Assembly: GCF_003020585.1 (NCBI RefSeq)
Contig: NZ_PXUE01000003.1
Coordinates: 124,001 to 188,000 of the forward strand
Source: Chryseobacterium aurantiacum
GTDB lineage: Bacteria; Bacteroidota; Bacteroidia; Flavobacteriales; Weeksellaceae
DNA: 64,000 nt
Direction: 5' to 3'
Under the pieces are notes generated by a model. It saw nothing but the letters and a program-made list of their open reading frames with translations. It searched no databases and was not told the DNA's origin. Every line of letters starts with the position of its first letter. Position 1 is the stretch's first letter. A program made the translations under genes and the position numbers. Shown in pieces: positions 1 through 8,196 of the stretch.

Positions 1-787
1 TAACTCTGGTGGAGCATTGGTAAATACTAATGGTGAATTAATCGGGATCAACTCGGCGATTCAGTCTACGACAGGATATTATCAAGGATACGGATTTGCT
101 GTTCCTGCTAACCTGGCAAGAAAAATTGTGGAGGATATTAAGAAATTTGGTATTGTACAAAGAGGATTCCTTGGAGTTCAGTCATTAGATCTTTCCAATG
201 ATCAGTTAGTAGCAGCATACAACAAACAGTATAAGACCAACCTTAAGTCTGGTTCGGGAGTATATGTTACAGGATTTGGGGATAATAGTGGTGCAGAAGA
301 TGCAGGTCTTAAAAAGGGTGATATCATTACTAAAATAGACAGCTATGACATTACGGATTTTGCAGACTTATCCATGTCTATCGGAAGCAAACGTCCTGGT
401 GATAAGGTTCAGGTAACTTATTCAAGAAACGGTAAAGAATCTACTACAAGTGTAACACTTAGAGACCAAAAAGGAGGAACGTCTACCAGAACAAAGGCAG
501 ACCTTAGCATTACGGAAAAAATTGGAGCAGAGTTTGACCCACTTACCGAAAGATTCAAAACAGAATACGGACTGAACAGCGGTGTAGTTGCCAAGAATGT
601 ATCTGAAGGCAGTGAAATGGCGAAAATCGGAATTGTAGACAACTATATCATCATTGAGGTGAATGGCAAGCCGGTGAATTCACAGAAAGATGTAGAAAAG
701 ATCCTGGATAAATACCAAGGAAATGTACAAGTAAAATTTGTAGATGACTACGGAAGAATCTATACTAAAGGATTTAAAATGCCTTAA
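1..787 (+). CDS. Do/HtrA-family periplasmic serine protease, C-terminal part (5' end outside window)
   Basis: This is the 3' part of a DegP/HtrA-type protease, which degrades or refolds misfolded envelope proteins. The reading frame is open from base 2, and its first codons give NSGGAL, the core of the catalytic-serine motif GNSGGA of this family, so the true start lies upstream. After the protease end (GINSAIQ, GYGFAVP) come two PDZ domains. The first lies roughly at residues 80-150 of the visible part (AEDAGLKKGDIITKID) and the second at 185-256. Two PDZ domains match the Do/DegP group rather than single-PDZ DegS. The gene ends 33 nt before a strong bidirectional terminator. The catalytic His and Asp cannot be checked because they are outside the window. 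Confidence 0.93.
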   Translation, partial: NSGGALVNTNGELIGINSAIQSTTGYYQGYGFAVPANLARKIVEDIKKFGIVQRGFLGVQSLDLSNDQLVAAYNKQYKTNLKSGSGVYVTGFGDNSGAEDAGLKKGDIITKIDSYDITDFADLSMSIGSKRPGDKVQVTYSRNGKESTTSVTLRDQKGGTSTRTKADLSITEKIGAEFDPLTERFKTEYGLNSGVVAKNVSEGSEMAKIGIVDNYIIIEVNGKPVNSQKDVEKILDKYQGNVQVKFVDDYGRIYTKGFKMP

Positions 788-820
788 TCTAAACTAAACA
801 ATAGTTATTTTCATATCAAC

Positions 821-852
821 AAAAAACGCTGCAAATATTTGCAGCGTTTTTT
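821..852. terminator. Bidirectional Rho-independent terminator
   Basis: A perfect palindrome with arms AAAAAACGCTGCAAAT and its complement gives a GC-containing stem flanked by A and T runs on both strands. It sits between the convergent protease gene and the minus-strand membrane-protein gene and can serve both. Confidence 0.9.
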
Positions 853-859
853 ATATTAT

Positions 860-1315
860 TTATTTAGGTTTATTCATTTTTTCAGCGATCCTTTTCTTCT
901 TATTTCGCTCATAAATAACTTCTACAATCTTACCCCCAATCCATGAAAAAGGGAAAAAGGTAAGGAAGATAGAAATCTTATAGAATGTAGGGTGATAAGG
1001 AAATATAATCACATCCAACATTGCAATAAAAAGCATAATAAAACCGATCAGAATAGCATAGGCTACCTTGGCATATTTAACGATGATTGCCGTTGCTACC
1101 CCTCCAATTGTGGTTCCCAATCCGGAAATAAACAACAGGAAGCCAAAAAAGGCTTTATCATCTTTCATACTGAAAAGAAACCTCTGCCAGTGTTCAAATG
1201 GAGCAAAGGCCTCGAAGGTAACCCATTGCGGAAAAACCCTTATACCAAGAGTAATAATAAGCCCAGCAATACCAAGGCCTACCAACACCGCAATTGTATT
1301 TCTTATAAAATTCAT
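860..1315 (-). CDS. Small integral membrane protein of unknown function
   Basis: This is a 151-residue protein with about four predicted membrane segments: residues 8-27, 55-80, 84-108 and 112-135. It has a basic C-terminal tail (RNKKKRIAEKMNKPK), which suggests a cytoplasmic end. I do not recognise a named family or any catalytic motif. Its ATG overlaps the ridA stop codon by one base (TAATG on the minus strand), so the two are very likely co-transcribed and translationally coupled. That gives a neighbour but no clear function. It ends just before the bidirectional terminator at 821-852. Confidence 0.8.
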   Translation of the reverse strand: MNFIRNTIAVLVGLGIAGLIITLGIRVFPQWVTFEAFAPFEHWQRFLFSMKDDKAFFGFLLFISGLGTTIGGVATAIIVKYAKVAYAILIGFIMLFIAMLDVIIFPYHPTFYKISIFLTFFPFSWIGGKIVEVIYERNKKKRIAEKMNKPK

Positions 1316-1695
1316 TAATCCTGATGTGCAATCATAGAAATTTCGATATCCACATTTTTAGGCAGACAAGAAACCTGTACAGTTTCGCGAGCAGGATAGC
1401 TCTCTGCATCTAAATAAGAAGCATAAATATCATTCATTACCGCAAAATCATCCATACTTTTCAGGAAGATTGTAGCTTTTACAACATTTTTGAAAGTCAT
1501 CCCAGCCTCAGTAAGAATCGCCTCAAGGTTCTTCATTACCTGATGTGTTTCTTTTTCAATTCCCTCTACCAGTTTACCAGTTGCAGGATCTACAGGAATC
1601 TGCCCGGAGATGTATAACACTCCGTTTGCCATATTAGCTTGAGAATAAGGCCCGATTGCTGCAGGTGCATTAACTGTATTGATTATTTGTTTCAT
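1315..1695 (-). CDS. ridA: RidA family reactive-intermediate deaminase
   Basis: This is a 126-residue protein of the YjgF/YER057c/UK114 family. RidA hydrolyses reactive enamine/imine intermediates, such as 2-aminoacrylate from serine/threonine dehydratase, and so protects PLP enzymes in the cytoplasm. The visible family pattern is AIGPYSQA near residue 14, SGQIPVDP near residue 30, a central VVKATIFLKSM stretch and a C-terminal ARETVQVSCLPK containing the conserved Arg that binds the carboxylate. The length is standard for the family. It is the first gene of a two-gene unit with the downstream membrane protein (1-bp overlap). A good TAnnTTTG promoter element lies about 95 nt upstream of its ATG. 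Confidence 0.95.
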   Translation of the reverse strand: MKQIINTVNAPAAIGPYSQANMANGVLYISGQIPVDPATGKLVEGIEKETHQVMKNLEAILTEAGMTFKNVVKATIFLKSMDDFAVMNDIYASYLDAESYPARETVQVSCLPKNVDIEISMIAHQD

Positions 1696-1788
1696 ATGCG
1701 GATATTTATTTTTTTAATGGTCAAATGAAATCGTCTTCTTCATTTATATTTCTTTTCTAACCGATTTCCTTAGCTTTTATTTTGGTTG

Positions 1789-1796
1789 CAAATATA
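1789..1796 (-). promoter_or_regulatory. Bacteroidota-type -7 promoter element upstream of ridA
   Basis: Read on the minus strand this is TATATTTGC, matching the TAnnTTTG consensus of flavobacterial housekeeping promoters. A TTGG that could act as the -33 element lies about 20 nt further upstream, near the end of the lptD gene. The match is by eye only. Confidence 0.4.
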
Positions 1797-1826
1797 AAAT
1801 TTATATTCACAAATGCCAATCTGATA

Positions 1827-4412
1827 TTAGAAAGGTGAATTTGGCTGCGTAAAGCTTCGGTCTTTATACTTCAGTGCATCGCTTAAGATATTGGCTTTGA
1901 TCCCAATAAAGAAGTCATACACTTTATATTGTCCGAACGGCACCCAGTTAAAATTAATGGTAAAACTTCGTTGATCTCTTGAAAAACCAATTCTTGTATA
2001 TGCCAATTCTTTAGTCACCAAGTCATAGTGAGTACTTCCATTGATATTCCAATATGGGGTAAGCTTAATACTTCCGTCAAGACCAATGGATGCAATTTTG
2101 CTACCAAATCGGCTAAGTCCTTTTGAATAGGCATAATTTGCATTCACATTCAAAGTCCATGCCTGATCAAAATGAGCATAGTGATCGTCATCAAAATAAT
2201 AATTTTCATTTCGAACCTCTCCTTTCATGGAGTATTTTTTAGCATAATCTTTCTTTTCCCCAAAAAGTTCGCTGCTTAAAGGATAAGATAACTGAACATT
2301 GAATCCTTGTACTCCGAAATGTCCAAACTGCTCGGTTCTGATTCCGGTATCCTGACCTGGTAAAAACATAATTTTATACGGTTCAAGTGAAAGGCTTGTA
2401 TTTACTGTAAGCTTGTTATTAAAGAAAGACGATTGTCCATTGATGGTAAAAATAGACCACGGGTGAGTTTTCGCAGCAAAGTTATAGCTTCCTGTAAGAT
2501 TTAGAGATTCAAAGATTTTGATCTTCTTCACCCCGGTAGAATCGCTCTTAGACTTTACTTTCATTTCGATATTGTTCCCGATACTAAAACCTAGTGCTCC
2601 TACCATACCACTTGACGGGCTTCCTACAATACCTTTTTCAAAAATAGAATAAGGAGTAATAGCACCCGTTGCGTTATAGTAATTTCTATAGTATCCGAAG
2701 TTAGGACTTGAAAAGTCCGGAGCATACGTAAATCCAATACTTGGAATCATCATATGTCTTATTGCTTCTACAGCTGATCCTTTTTTAAACTTCATCATCC
2801 CGTAAAGAGTGGTTTGAAGACTGGCTGTGGTAGAGAAAGTAGAATATCCTGTGAAATTCTTACTGATTTCGTCCACTGTAACATTCTTGATAGGATCATA
2901 ATATCTGTTCAGTGTTTTTGTTGTTAAGGCATTATCAATATTGGCACTTAAGCTGAAGGTAAAATATTTGGCCAATGTGGTATTGGTTGCCAATGCAATA
3001 TTGTTCTTAAGACCAGTCTGCATTTTATCCCACATTTCCTTTTTAAACAATTCGTTTTCCTGAGTGCTTACAAAATTGGTAAGGTTAAATCCTGTATTTA
3101 CTGTAATATTTTCAAGAAGGCCTTGTCTTACTCCTGTTTTGGATTTGAACAGATAAAACTGATTAACCGCTACGTTCATTTGTGGTAAACGAAGATCGGA
3201 AGAACCTGTTGCAAAATTCTGTGAATAAGACGCAGTACCCGTAATAGTTACCGGAAGCTTCAAAAATCTTTTGGTAAGACTTACCGTAGAGTTCTGCTGG
3301 GTATTCAGGACGTTTTGGTTGAAAATATAGTTGTTGTTAAGTGGATTGTTATAAAACTTCGTACTTACAATATCCACCTGTGCACTAAACGTAAGGAAAG
3401 GATTTGCTTTAACATCCTGCGAGTGGCTCCAATTGATTCTATAGGTACTGTTTTTAGTATAGTCATCCAGTCCCTTTATTCCTCTTACCATGGTCCCAAC
3501 ATCCGCATTAAAGGTTCCTGAATAACGGTATTTCTTCTGGTAGTTCATCTGAGGACGTAGGTTCCAACTTCCTTTTGTATAAATATCGGCCAGAACTTTA
3601 AGGTCGAAATGTTCTCCAATAGGCTGGTAATACCCTATTCCATTCAGGAAGAAACCTACATCTTCTCTTTCTCCAAAACTTGGAATAAGAATACCCGCTG
3701 CTCTTTTATCAGAAAACGGCAAGATGGCAAATGGCAGATACAGAGGTGTAGGAACCTGTTCTATAAACATCTGGATAGGTCCGGTAACGATCTGAGATTT
3801 ATTTTTGGTTTTGATAAGCTTAATATTATAAGCCCTCATAAAATAATCCGCGGTTGTATCTTTTTTCTTAAGAAAATATTCATCTGTGGTGTAATCTGCT
3901 TTTCGCATTGCAAACACAGAGTCATTATATTTTTTTGTTTTTTGTGCTATAATCACCCCTTCGCTCTCCTCCGTTCTGGCATTGAAAGCGATAGCTTGTT
4001 TGGTTTTCGTATTATAACTAAACTCGTTGGTTTCGTATTTTTTCCCTGCCTGTGTGGTAATTACAGGTTCTATTATTTTTCCTAAAGAGTCTTGTTTCCC
4101 CCTGGCATAGATCAGATTTTTATTATCATCAATGGAAATATAATCTGCATCAATCTGCATATCCTGGTATTTTACCTGGGCATTCTTGTTAAGGAATGTC
4201 ATTTTCTTGGGGATATCTCTTCGTTGATCATCTGCTTTTGTATGAAGAACATCATCTAAAGCTTCTTTTTTTACAACTATGGTATCCTTTTTGGAAATAG
4301 TATCATTAACCGCATTTTTAGGCAATTTCTCAGGCGTTTTTTGTGCTAAAAAATTGTTAAAAATTAGGATAATTAAAATTTGTAATATATTTTTGAGGAC
4401 GGTTTTGGCCAA
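1827..4412 (-). CDS. lptD: LptD-like lipopolysaccharide assembly outer-membrane protein
   Basis: This is an 861-residue outer-membrane protein that, by family, inserts LPS into the outer leaflet together with LptE. It has an N-terminal signal peptide (residues 1-24, ending FLAQ) and an OstA/LptA-like beta-jellyroll region at about residues 70-250 (repeated Q-x-D/Y strands, IYARGKQDS). A motif around PTPLYLPFAILPFSDKRAAG is typical of LptD proteins, and a long aromatic beta-barrel follows. The start codon appears to be TTG. The frame has a stop 24 nt upstream, no ATG lies between that stop and the TTG, and the next Met falls inside the mature protein. It is divergent from the amidase gene across 53 nt. 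Confidence 0.88.
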   Translation of the reverse strand: MAKTVLKNILQILIILIFNNFLAQKTPEKLPKNAVNDTISKKDTIVVKKEALDDVLHTKADDQRRDIPKKMTFLNKNAQVKYQDMQIDADYISIDDNKNLIYARGKQDSLGKIIEPVITTQAGKKYETNEFSYNTKTKQAIAFNARTEESEGVIIAQKTKKYNDSVFAMRKADYTTDEYFLKKKDTTADYFMRAYNIKLIKTKNKSQIVTGPIQMFIEQVPTPLYLPFAILPFSDKRAAGILIPSFGEREDVGFFLNGIGYYQPIGEHFDLKVLADIYTKGSWNLRPQMNYQKKYRYSGTFNADVGTMVRGIKGLDDYTKNSTYRINWSHSQDVKANPFLTFSAQVDIVSTKFYNNPLNNNYIFNQNVLNTQQNSTVSLTKRFLKLPVTITGTASYSQNFATGSSDLRLPQMNVAVNQFYLFKSKTGVRQGLLENITVNTGFNLTNFVSTQENELFKKEMWDKMQTGLKNNIALATNTTLAKYFTFSLSANIDNALTTKTLNRYYDPIKNVTVDEISKNFTGYSTFSTTASLQTTLYGMMKFKKGSAVEAIRHMMIPSIGFTYAPDFSSPNFGYYRNYYNATGAITPYSIFEKGIVGSPSSGMVGALGFSIGNNIEMKVKSKSDSTGVKKIKIFESLNLTGSYNFAAKTHPWSIFTINGQSSFFNNKLTVNTSLSLEPYKIMFLPGQDTGIRTEQFGHFGVQGFNVQLSYPLSSELFGEKKDYAKKYSMKGEVRNENYYFDDDHYAHFDQAWTLNVNANYAYSKGLSRFGSKIASIGLDGSIKLTPYWNINGSTHYDLVTKELAYTRIGFSRDQRSFTINFNWVPFGQYKVYDFFIGIKANILSDALKYKDRSFTQPNSPF

Positions 4413-4465
4413 TTTTATTATATATAATTAAGGCCCAAAATTAATATAATTTTTATAACTGTAAG

Positions 4466-5752
4466 ATGCACAAACAAAATTTTAAAATAATTTTATCATT
4501 TCTCCTTATTCTAATGAGTAACTTTTTTTTCTCTCAAAAGAAATTTACAATTGTTTTAGATGCCGGACATGGAGGAAGTGATCATGGGGCTAACAGGTCC
4601 TATTCGGACATTGGAAGAATAGCAGAAAAAGACATTACACTTGCCATTACTCTCAAGGTAGGGGCAATGCTAGAAAAAAACAGAGACTTCAAGGTTATCT
4701 ACACTCGTAAGATAGATGAGTACCCCTCTCTTTCTGACAGAACCAACCTTGCCAACAGAAGTAAGGCTGATTTATTTGTATCCATACACTGTAACTCTTC
4801 TGCGAGACCTACAGCCTATGGAACAGAAACTTACGTACAGGGACCTAATCAAAATAACGAAAACCTTGAGGTAGCAAAAAGAGAAAATGACGTGATCTTT
4901 CTGGATGAAAAGGATAAGCAGATCTTCGGATCCTACAATCCCGAGTCTCCTGAGTCTCTTATTGCATTAAAACTTCAACAAAGCAAGTATCTTGAGTCCA
5001 GTCTTCTTCTGGGAGGATTGGTAGAGGATAATTTTGTAAATAAAGATAAAAGGTCTTCCAGAGGGGTATTTCAGAAGAACCTTCACGTTCTGCGTATGAA
5101 TGCCATGCCTTCTGTACTGATAGAAACAGGTTTTATCAACCACCCGGAGGAAAGCCACTACATTGCTTCCGAAAAGGGACAGAATGAAATAGCAGAAAGT
5201 ATTTACAATGCCATCATTGATTATAAAAAAGCGGTGGACAGAAAATCAGGAGGATCCTTTACCGCTAAAAAGCAAGAGCCGGAGAAACCTGCCGAAACGC
5301 CGCTGAAAAATGATTTCAGAATATTACTGATGAGCTCTCCTACGAAGTACAATGAGAATGACCCTGCCCTGAAAGGATTAAGCTATATCCTGACCCTTAA
5401 GGAGAACGGACAGTACAAGTATTACTATGCGGTAACCAACATGGCTTCTGTAAAAGATATTAATCTTAAAAGCGCCAAAGACGCCGGATTTAGAAATGCT
5501 TTTGCTGTAGGCTTTATGCCAAACCAGAAAATAAATATGGGTTATTATACCCTAGAAGTGTATACCGGTGATAAATTAAATGGTAATTCATACATCCTTC
5601 AAAACCTGAAAGATGTGGAAAGAGAAAAAGACAGCGGAGTCTTTTACTACACCTATGGAAAGGTATATACGTTGGAAGATGCTGTAAAGCTTCAAAAAGA
5701 AGTTGAAGCTAAAGGCATCAAAAACACAGTGATACAAAAAGTTTATAAATAA
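4466..5752 (+). CDS. N-acetylmuramoyl-L-alanine amidase (Amidase_3) with C-terminal SPOR-like domain
   Basis: This is a 428-residue exported zinc amidase that cleaves the stem peptide from peptidoglycan MurNAc. It has a signal peptide (residues 1-24) and then the Amidase_3 fold. The zinc ligands are visible: His in VLDAGHGG (about residue 35), Glu in RIAEKD (about 53) and His in SIHCNSS (about 108). The catalytic Glu is in SVLIETGFINHPEE near residue 217. After a Lys/Glu/Pro-rich linker (about 260-280), the last 145 residues look like a SPOR-type glycan-binding region (GYYTLEVYTG, then a helix and VIQKVYK). Arrangement next to lptD is divergent. A role in cell separation is an inference from the family. 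Confidence 0.9.
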   Translation: MHKQNFKIILSFLLILMSNFFFSQKKFTIVLDAGHGGSDHGANRSYSDIGRIAEKDITLAITLKVGAMLEKNRDFKVIYTRKIDEYPSLSDRTNLANRSKADLFVSIHCNSSARPTAYGTETYVQGPNQNNENLEVAKRENDVIFLDEKDKQIFGSYNPESPESLIALKLQQSKYLESSLLLGGLVEDNFVNKDKRSSRGVFQKNLHVLRMNAMPSVLIETGFINHPEESHYIASEKGQNEIAESIYNAIIDYKKAVDRKSGGSFTAKKQEPEKPAETPLKNDFRILLMSSPTKYNENDPALKGLSYILTLKENGQYKYYYAVTNMASVKDINLKSAKDAGFRNAFAVGFMPNQKINMGYYTLEVYTGDKLNGNSYILQNLKDVEREKDSGVFYYTYGKVYTLEDAVKLQKEVEAKGIKNTVIQKVYK

Positions 5753-5766
5753 TTTAAAAAAATAAT

Positions 5767-5797
5767 TTTGAGGTTTAAAAGTTAATTATTACTTTTG
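5767..5797 (+). promoter_or_regulatory. Promoter of the first tRNA-Glu gene
   Basis: TTTG at 5767-5770, a 19-nt spacer, then TACTTTTG at 5790-5797 match the flavobacterial -33/-7 consensus exactly. It lies 14 nt upstream of the mature tRNA 5' end. Confidence 0.75.
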
Positions 5798-5811
5798 CAA
5801 CCTCAAAATTT

Positions 5812-5886
5812 GGCCTATTCGTCTAGTGGTCAGGACTCAAGATTTTCATTCTTGCAACAGGGGTTCGATTCCCCTATAGGCTACCA
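5812..5886 (+). tRNA. tRNA-Glu (anticodon TTC), with encoded CCA
   Basis: The cloverleaf was folded by eye. The acceptor arms are GGCCTAT and ATAGGCT, the anticodon stem is CAAGA/TCTTG enclosing loop TTTTCAT (anticodon TTC, Glu), and the T arm is GGGGTTCGATTCCCC. The discriminator is A, followed by an encoded CCA. It differs in sequence from the three later tRNA-Glu copies, which do not encode CCA. Confidence 0.95.
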
Positions 5887-5897
5887 AATTTGATATC

Positions 5898-6218
5898 ATG
5901 CCGGATTTAAAAATACAAGAAGCAAAATTGCTCTTTAAGAAAATCCACTCTAACCCAAAAAGTTATGATTTACAAATCAATGAAGAAGGGATTACAGGCA
6001 GGGATGATAAAATCAGTTTCAGACTTTACAGGACTGGAGAAAGGGTTGCTTTTGAAGTAACAATTGATGAACTCACTTTCACCAATACAACTGGGGAATG
6101 GAACAATGCACTGATCATGCTTGGAAATACGATCAAAAAAATAGAAAAAGAACAGGAAAATTTAAAAATAGAACAAGCAATAGATAAGCTTAGAAAGTAC
6201 CTTTCCGAAGAAAATTGA
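5898..6218 (+). CDS. Conserved-looking small hypothetical protein
   Basis: This is a 106-residue soluble protein that I do not recognise. It starts 11 nt after the tRNA CCA end, so it is probably read through from the tRNA promoter. Its composition is mixed and charged. Residues 1-75 look like an alternating beta-rich domain (YDLQINEEGITGRDDKISFRL, with a FEVTIDELTF strand), and residues 77-106 form a strongly charged amphipathic helix (KKIEKEQENLKIEQAIDKLR) that could be a short coiled coil. There is no signal peptide and no Cys. The ATG at 5898 is the only sensible start. rpsT follows with its own promoter. Confidence 0.7.
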   Translation: MPDLKIQEAKLLFKKIHSNPKSYDLQINEEGITGRDDKISFRLYRTGERVAFEVTIDELTFTNTTGEWNNALIMLGNTIKKIEKEQENLKIEQAIDKLRKYLSEEN

Positions 6219-6234
6219 AAATTTTCAAAATAAA

Positions 6235-6266
6235 TTTGGTAGTTAAAAAAAAAGTTTATAGTTTTG
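6235..6266 (+). promoter_or_regulatory. Promoter of rpsT
   Basis: TTTG at 6235-6238, a 20-nt spacer, then TAGTTTTG at 6259-6266 fit the flavobacterial promoter consensus. The expected start of transcription is about 10-15 nt before the rpsT ATG at 6285, which also argues against any start codon upstream of 6285. Confidence 0.7.
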
Positions 6267-6284
6267 CACTCACATTTAAACGAT

Positions 6285-6539
6285 ATGGCAAATCATAAAT
6301 CAGCTCTAAAAAGAATTAGACAAAACGAAACTAGAAGACTTCGTAACAGATATTATCACAAGACTGCTAGAACAGCATTGAAGACCTTAAGAAATGAGGA
6401 AAACAAAGCTGCAGCTACAGAACAGTTGCCAAAAGTTATCGCTTTATTGGATAAATTAGCTAAGAAAAATATTATCCACAAAAACAAAGCAGCTAACTTA
6501 AAAAGCAAATTAACAAAGCACGTTAATAAATTAGCGTAA
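6285..6539 (+). CDS. rpsT: 30S ribosomal protein S20
   Basis: This is an 84-residue basic protein beginning [15 protein letters not shown], the signature N-terminus of S20, which binds 16S rRNA early in 30S assembly. The body is almost all helix with many Lys/Arg, a [11 protein letters not shown] stretch and a C-terminal [17 protein letters not shown] motif typical of the family. The reading frame is open further upstream to 6264 (extra residues MHSHLND), but that start falls inside the promoter -7 element and the family starts at MANHKSA, so 6285 is chosen. It sits between tRNA-Glu copies 1 and 2, so expression of translation components is clustered here. Confidence 0.97.
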   Translation: MANHKSALKRIRQNETRRLRNRYYHKTARTALKTLRNEENKAAATEQLPKVIALLDKLAKKNIIHKNKAANLKSKLTKHVNKLA

Positions 6540-6549
6540 AAATATAGCT

Positions 6550-6621
6550 GGCCCGTTCGTCTATCGGTTAGGACCTCAGATTTTCATTCTGGTAAGAGGG
6601 GTTCGATTCCCCTACGGGCTA
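6550..6621 (+). tRNA. tRNA-Glu (anticodon TTC), copy 2
   Basis: Acceptor arms GGCCCGT and ACGGGCT, anticodon stem TCAGA/TCTGG (one G-U pair) around loop TTTTCAT (anticodon TTC), T arm GGGGTTCGATTCCCC, discriminator A. CCA is not encoded. It begins 10 nt after the rpsT stop, so it is probably part of the rpsT transcript. Confidence 0.95.
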
Positions 6622-6632
6622 CTTAAATCTTT

Positions 6633-6664
6633 AAAAACCACTGTATAAAATCAGTGGTTTTTTA
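6633..6664 (+). terminator. Terminator after tRNA-Glu copy 2
   Basis: Hairpin AAAACCACTG / CAGTGGTTTT with an A/T loop and a run of six T. It separates the rpsT/tRNA-2 transcript from tRNA copies 3 and 4. Confidence 0.8.
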
Positions 6665-6708
6665 AAGAGAAAGTAGAAAAGCTAATATTTAAAATAAAAA
6701 ATCTAACC

Positions 6709-6780
6709 GGCCCGTTCGTCTATCGGTTAGGACCTCAGATTTTCATTCTGGTAAGAGGGGTTCGATTCCCCTACGGGCTA
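6709..6780 (+). tRNA. tRNA-Glu (anticodon TTC), copy 3
   Basis: Identical by eye to copies 2 and 4 across all 72 nt, anticodon TTC, no encoded CCA. No clear TTTG/TAnnTTTG promoter is seen in the 45 nt between the upstream terminator and the tRNA. Confidence 0.95.
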
Positions 6781-6846
6781 CAAGATTAAGAGTTGATACT
6801 TATAAAAACAAAAACTAACACGTTACTTCGGTAATGGAAGATAGAG

Positions 6847-6918
6847 GGCCCGTTCGTCTATCGGTTAGGACCTCAGATTTTCATTCTGGTAAGAGGGGTT
6901 CGATTCCCCTACGGGCTA
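6847..6918 (+). tRNA. tRNA-Glu (anticodon TTC), copy 4
   Basis: Identical by eye to copies 2 and 3, anticodon TTC, no encoded CCA. The 66-nt spacer from copy 3 differs from the other spacers, so the repeated unit is the tRNA itself. A terminator follows immediately. Confidence 0.95.
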
Positions 6919-6919
6919 C

Positions 6920-6950
6920 AAAAAGGATTTTTTCGGAAATCCTTTTTTTT
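6920..6950 (+). terminator. Terminator after the tRNA-Glu array
   Basis: AAAAGGATTT, a short loop around CGG, then AAATCCTTTTTTTT gives a stem followed by eight T. It starts right after the last tRNA. Confidence 0.85.
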
Positions 6951-7310
6951 GTTTTATACCACACCCTTCCTGTTTATCTTTTTCATACAAAGTATTACAT
7001 CATTGAAATTAATAAACCTTTGAATTGATCCTTTATAAAGATATACTACTTCCCTATTCTTATTCCACTTTATTGACCTTCTCTTTAACTGCTATCTCCT
7101 GGTGAAAATTATTCATCCATAGAGAGCAAACACCTTAACATCACCGGGGTATTTTCAAGCTGTACCCTATTAATTTTATTACTATCTTCTTTGGAACCAA
7201 CAAACGATAGACACCCCTTTTATTTACTATCATACTCTTCAACACCAGATTTCAAACCATTTTATTCAGCAATATTAATTTTGATCTAAAAATCACCATA
7301 AATGGAAATA
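6951..7310. other. Long intergenic stretch without a supported gene
   Basis: About 360 nt of AT-rich sequence between the tRNA terminator and the promoter of the next gene. No start-plus-RBS reading frame, tRNA or strong hairpin was found. An open frame that crosses tRNA copy 4 into this region is a chance reading. Confidence 0.6.
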
Positions 7311-7337
7311 TTATTTCTTACTCTTCCTTTAATTGCT

Positions 7338-7345
7338 TAAATTTG
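7338..7345 (+). promoter_or_regulatory. -7 promoter element for the first secreted T9SS protein
   Basis: TAAATTTG matches TAnnTTTG, 30 nt before the ATG at 7376. It overlaps a possible TTG start at 7343 and so argues that the ATG at 7376 is the real start. No convincing TTTG is seen at the -33 position. Confidence 0.4.
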
Positions 7346-7375
7346 AATAAAACTATTCATCAAAAAATAAATAAC

Positions 7376-8149
7376 ATGAAATTTAATTTACTTTTGGGAA
7401 ATCATTCCTCTTTTAAAGCTGCGTTAGTAACTTTATTCTTACTTTCAACGCAAGCCTTATCATTCGGACAGGACAGAATTTATGCTCATGCTCAAAGCTC
7501 AGGGGTATTTGGAGTAGCATGTCTGGGATGCCGTGTAGACAATCCACTAAATGCAGTTGGTGGTAACGAAGACGATTATTCTACAATGGTATTGGGAACG
7601 GCTCTATTAGGAGGAATCCAGCAAACTTTAATTTTCCCGGATCTTAGATCGGATACAAGATTGGTTGTAGGAATAGGCACAGACAATATTCCATTATCTG
7701 TACAGCTTCTAAGTGGTGTTACCCTTGAAACAATGAACGGAGGAACTTCTAACGAAGACCGTAGAACGATAGATATAAGTTTGCTTAAGTTAGGAGCAAC
7801 ACCAAACAGGGGAACAGTGGAATTCAAACCGGCAAAACCTTATGATGGTATAAGAATCGGTTTAACAGGAGGAGTACTAAGCCTTGGCGGTGGATTCCGA
7901 ATTTACTACGCTTATCAGGATCCATTGATTAGTATAATGGCCCACAGCCAGAACGGACAGGTTACTCTTGATGCCAACGTCTCACTAGAGGGAGCAGAAA
8001 TAGCTTTAACCAATACTTCAGGAAAAGAAGTACACCGTTCTAAATTGAGATCAAAATCATTTGAAACCAATCAGCCTGAAGGGGTTTACTTTATGACCGT
8101 TCAGACTAAGGAAGGAAAAACTTATTCTAAAAAAATTATTATTAAATAA
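7376..8149 (+). CDS. Secreted protein with T9SS type A sorting domain (tandem paralogue 1)
   Basis: This is a 257-residue exported protein of unknown function. Residues 1-32 are a signal peptide ending ALSFGQ. Residues 35-185 form a domain shared with the next gene, carrying the pattern CxGCxVxNPxNAVG, then DYS, QTLIFP, GIG, PLSxQ and LKLG, which reads like a beta-sandwich recognition domain. The last 75 residues are a T9SS type A C-terminal domain (ANVSLEGAEIALTNTSGKEV, GVYFMTVQTKEGK, YSKKIIIK) that directs passage through the Por secretion machinery and attachment to or release from the surface. The ATG at 7376 was chosen because it opens the signal peptide; an upstream TTG overlaps the promoter. 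Adhesin-like use is only an inference. Confidence 0.85.
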   Translation: MKFNLLLGNHSSFKAALVTLFLLSTQALSFGQDRIYAHAQSSGVFGVACLGCRVDNPLNAVGGNEDDYSTMVLGTALLGGIQQTLIFPDLRSDTRLVVGIGTDNIPLSVQLLSGVTLETMNGGTSNEDRRTIDISLLKLGATPNRGTVEFKPAKPYDGIRIGLTGGVLSLGGGFRIYYAYQDPLISIMAHSQNGQVTLDANVSLEGAEIALTNTSGKEVHRSKLRSKSFETNQPEGVYFMTVQTKEGKTYSKKIIIK

Positions 8150-8161
8150 TTCTCAAGGAAC

Positions 8162-8196
8162 AAAACGGCAATCTTACTAAGGTTGCCGTTTTTTTT
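8162..8196 (+). terminator. Terminator after T9SS paralogue 1
   Basis: Stem AAAACGGCAA / TTGCCGTTTT around an 11-nt loop, followed by further T residues, 13 nt after the stop codon. Confidence 0.85.

Noticed and set aside
3609..4085. 158-codon open frame antisense to lptD
   Set aside because: It lies entirely within a convincing lptD gene, has no RBS and its protein resembles nothing; it is a shadow of the opposite strand.
6834..7028. Open reading frame running across tRNA-Glu copy 4 and its terminator
   Set aside because: It is read through a structural RNA and a terminator and has no coding character of its own.
7343..7375. Upstream TTG start for the first T9SS protein
   Set aside because: It would place a non-signal-like leader before the signal peptide and overlaps the -7 promoter element.
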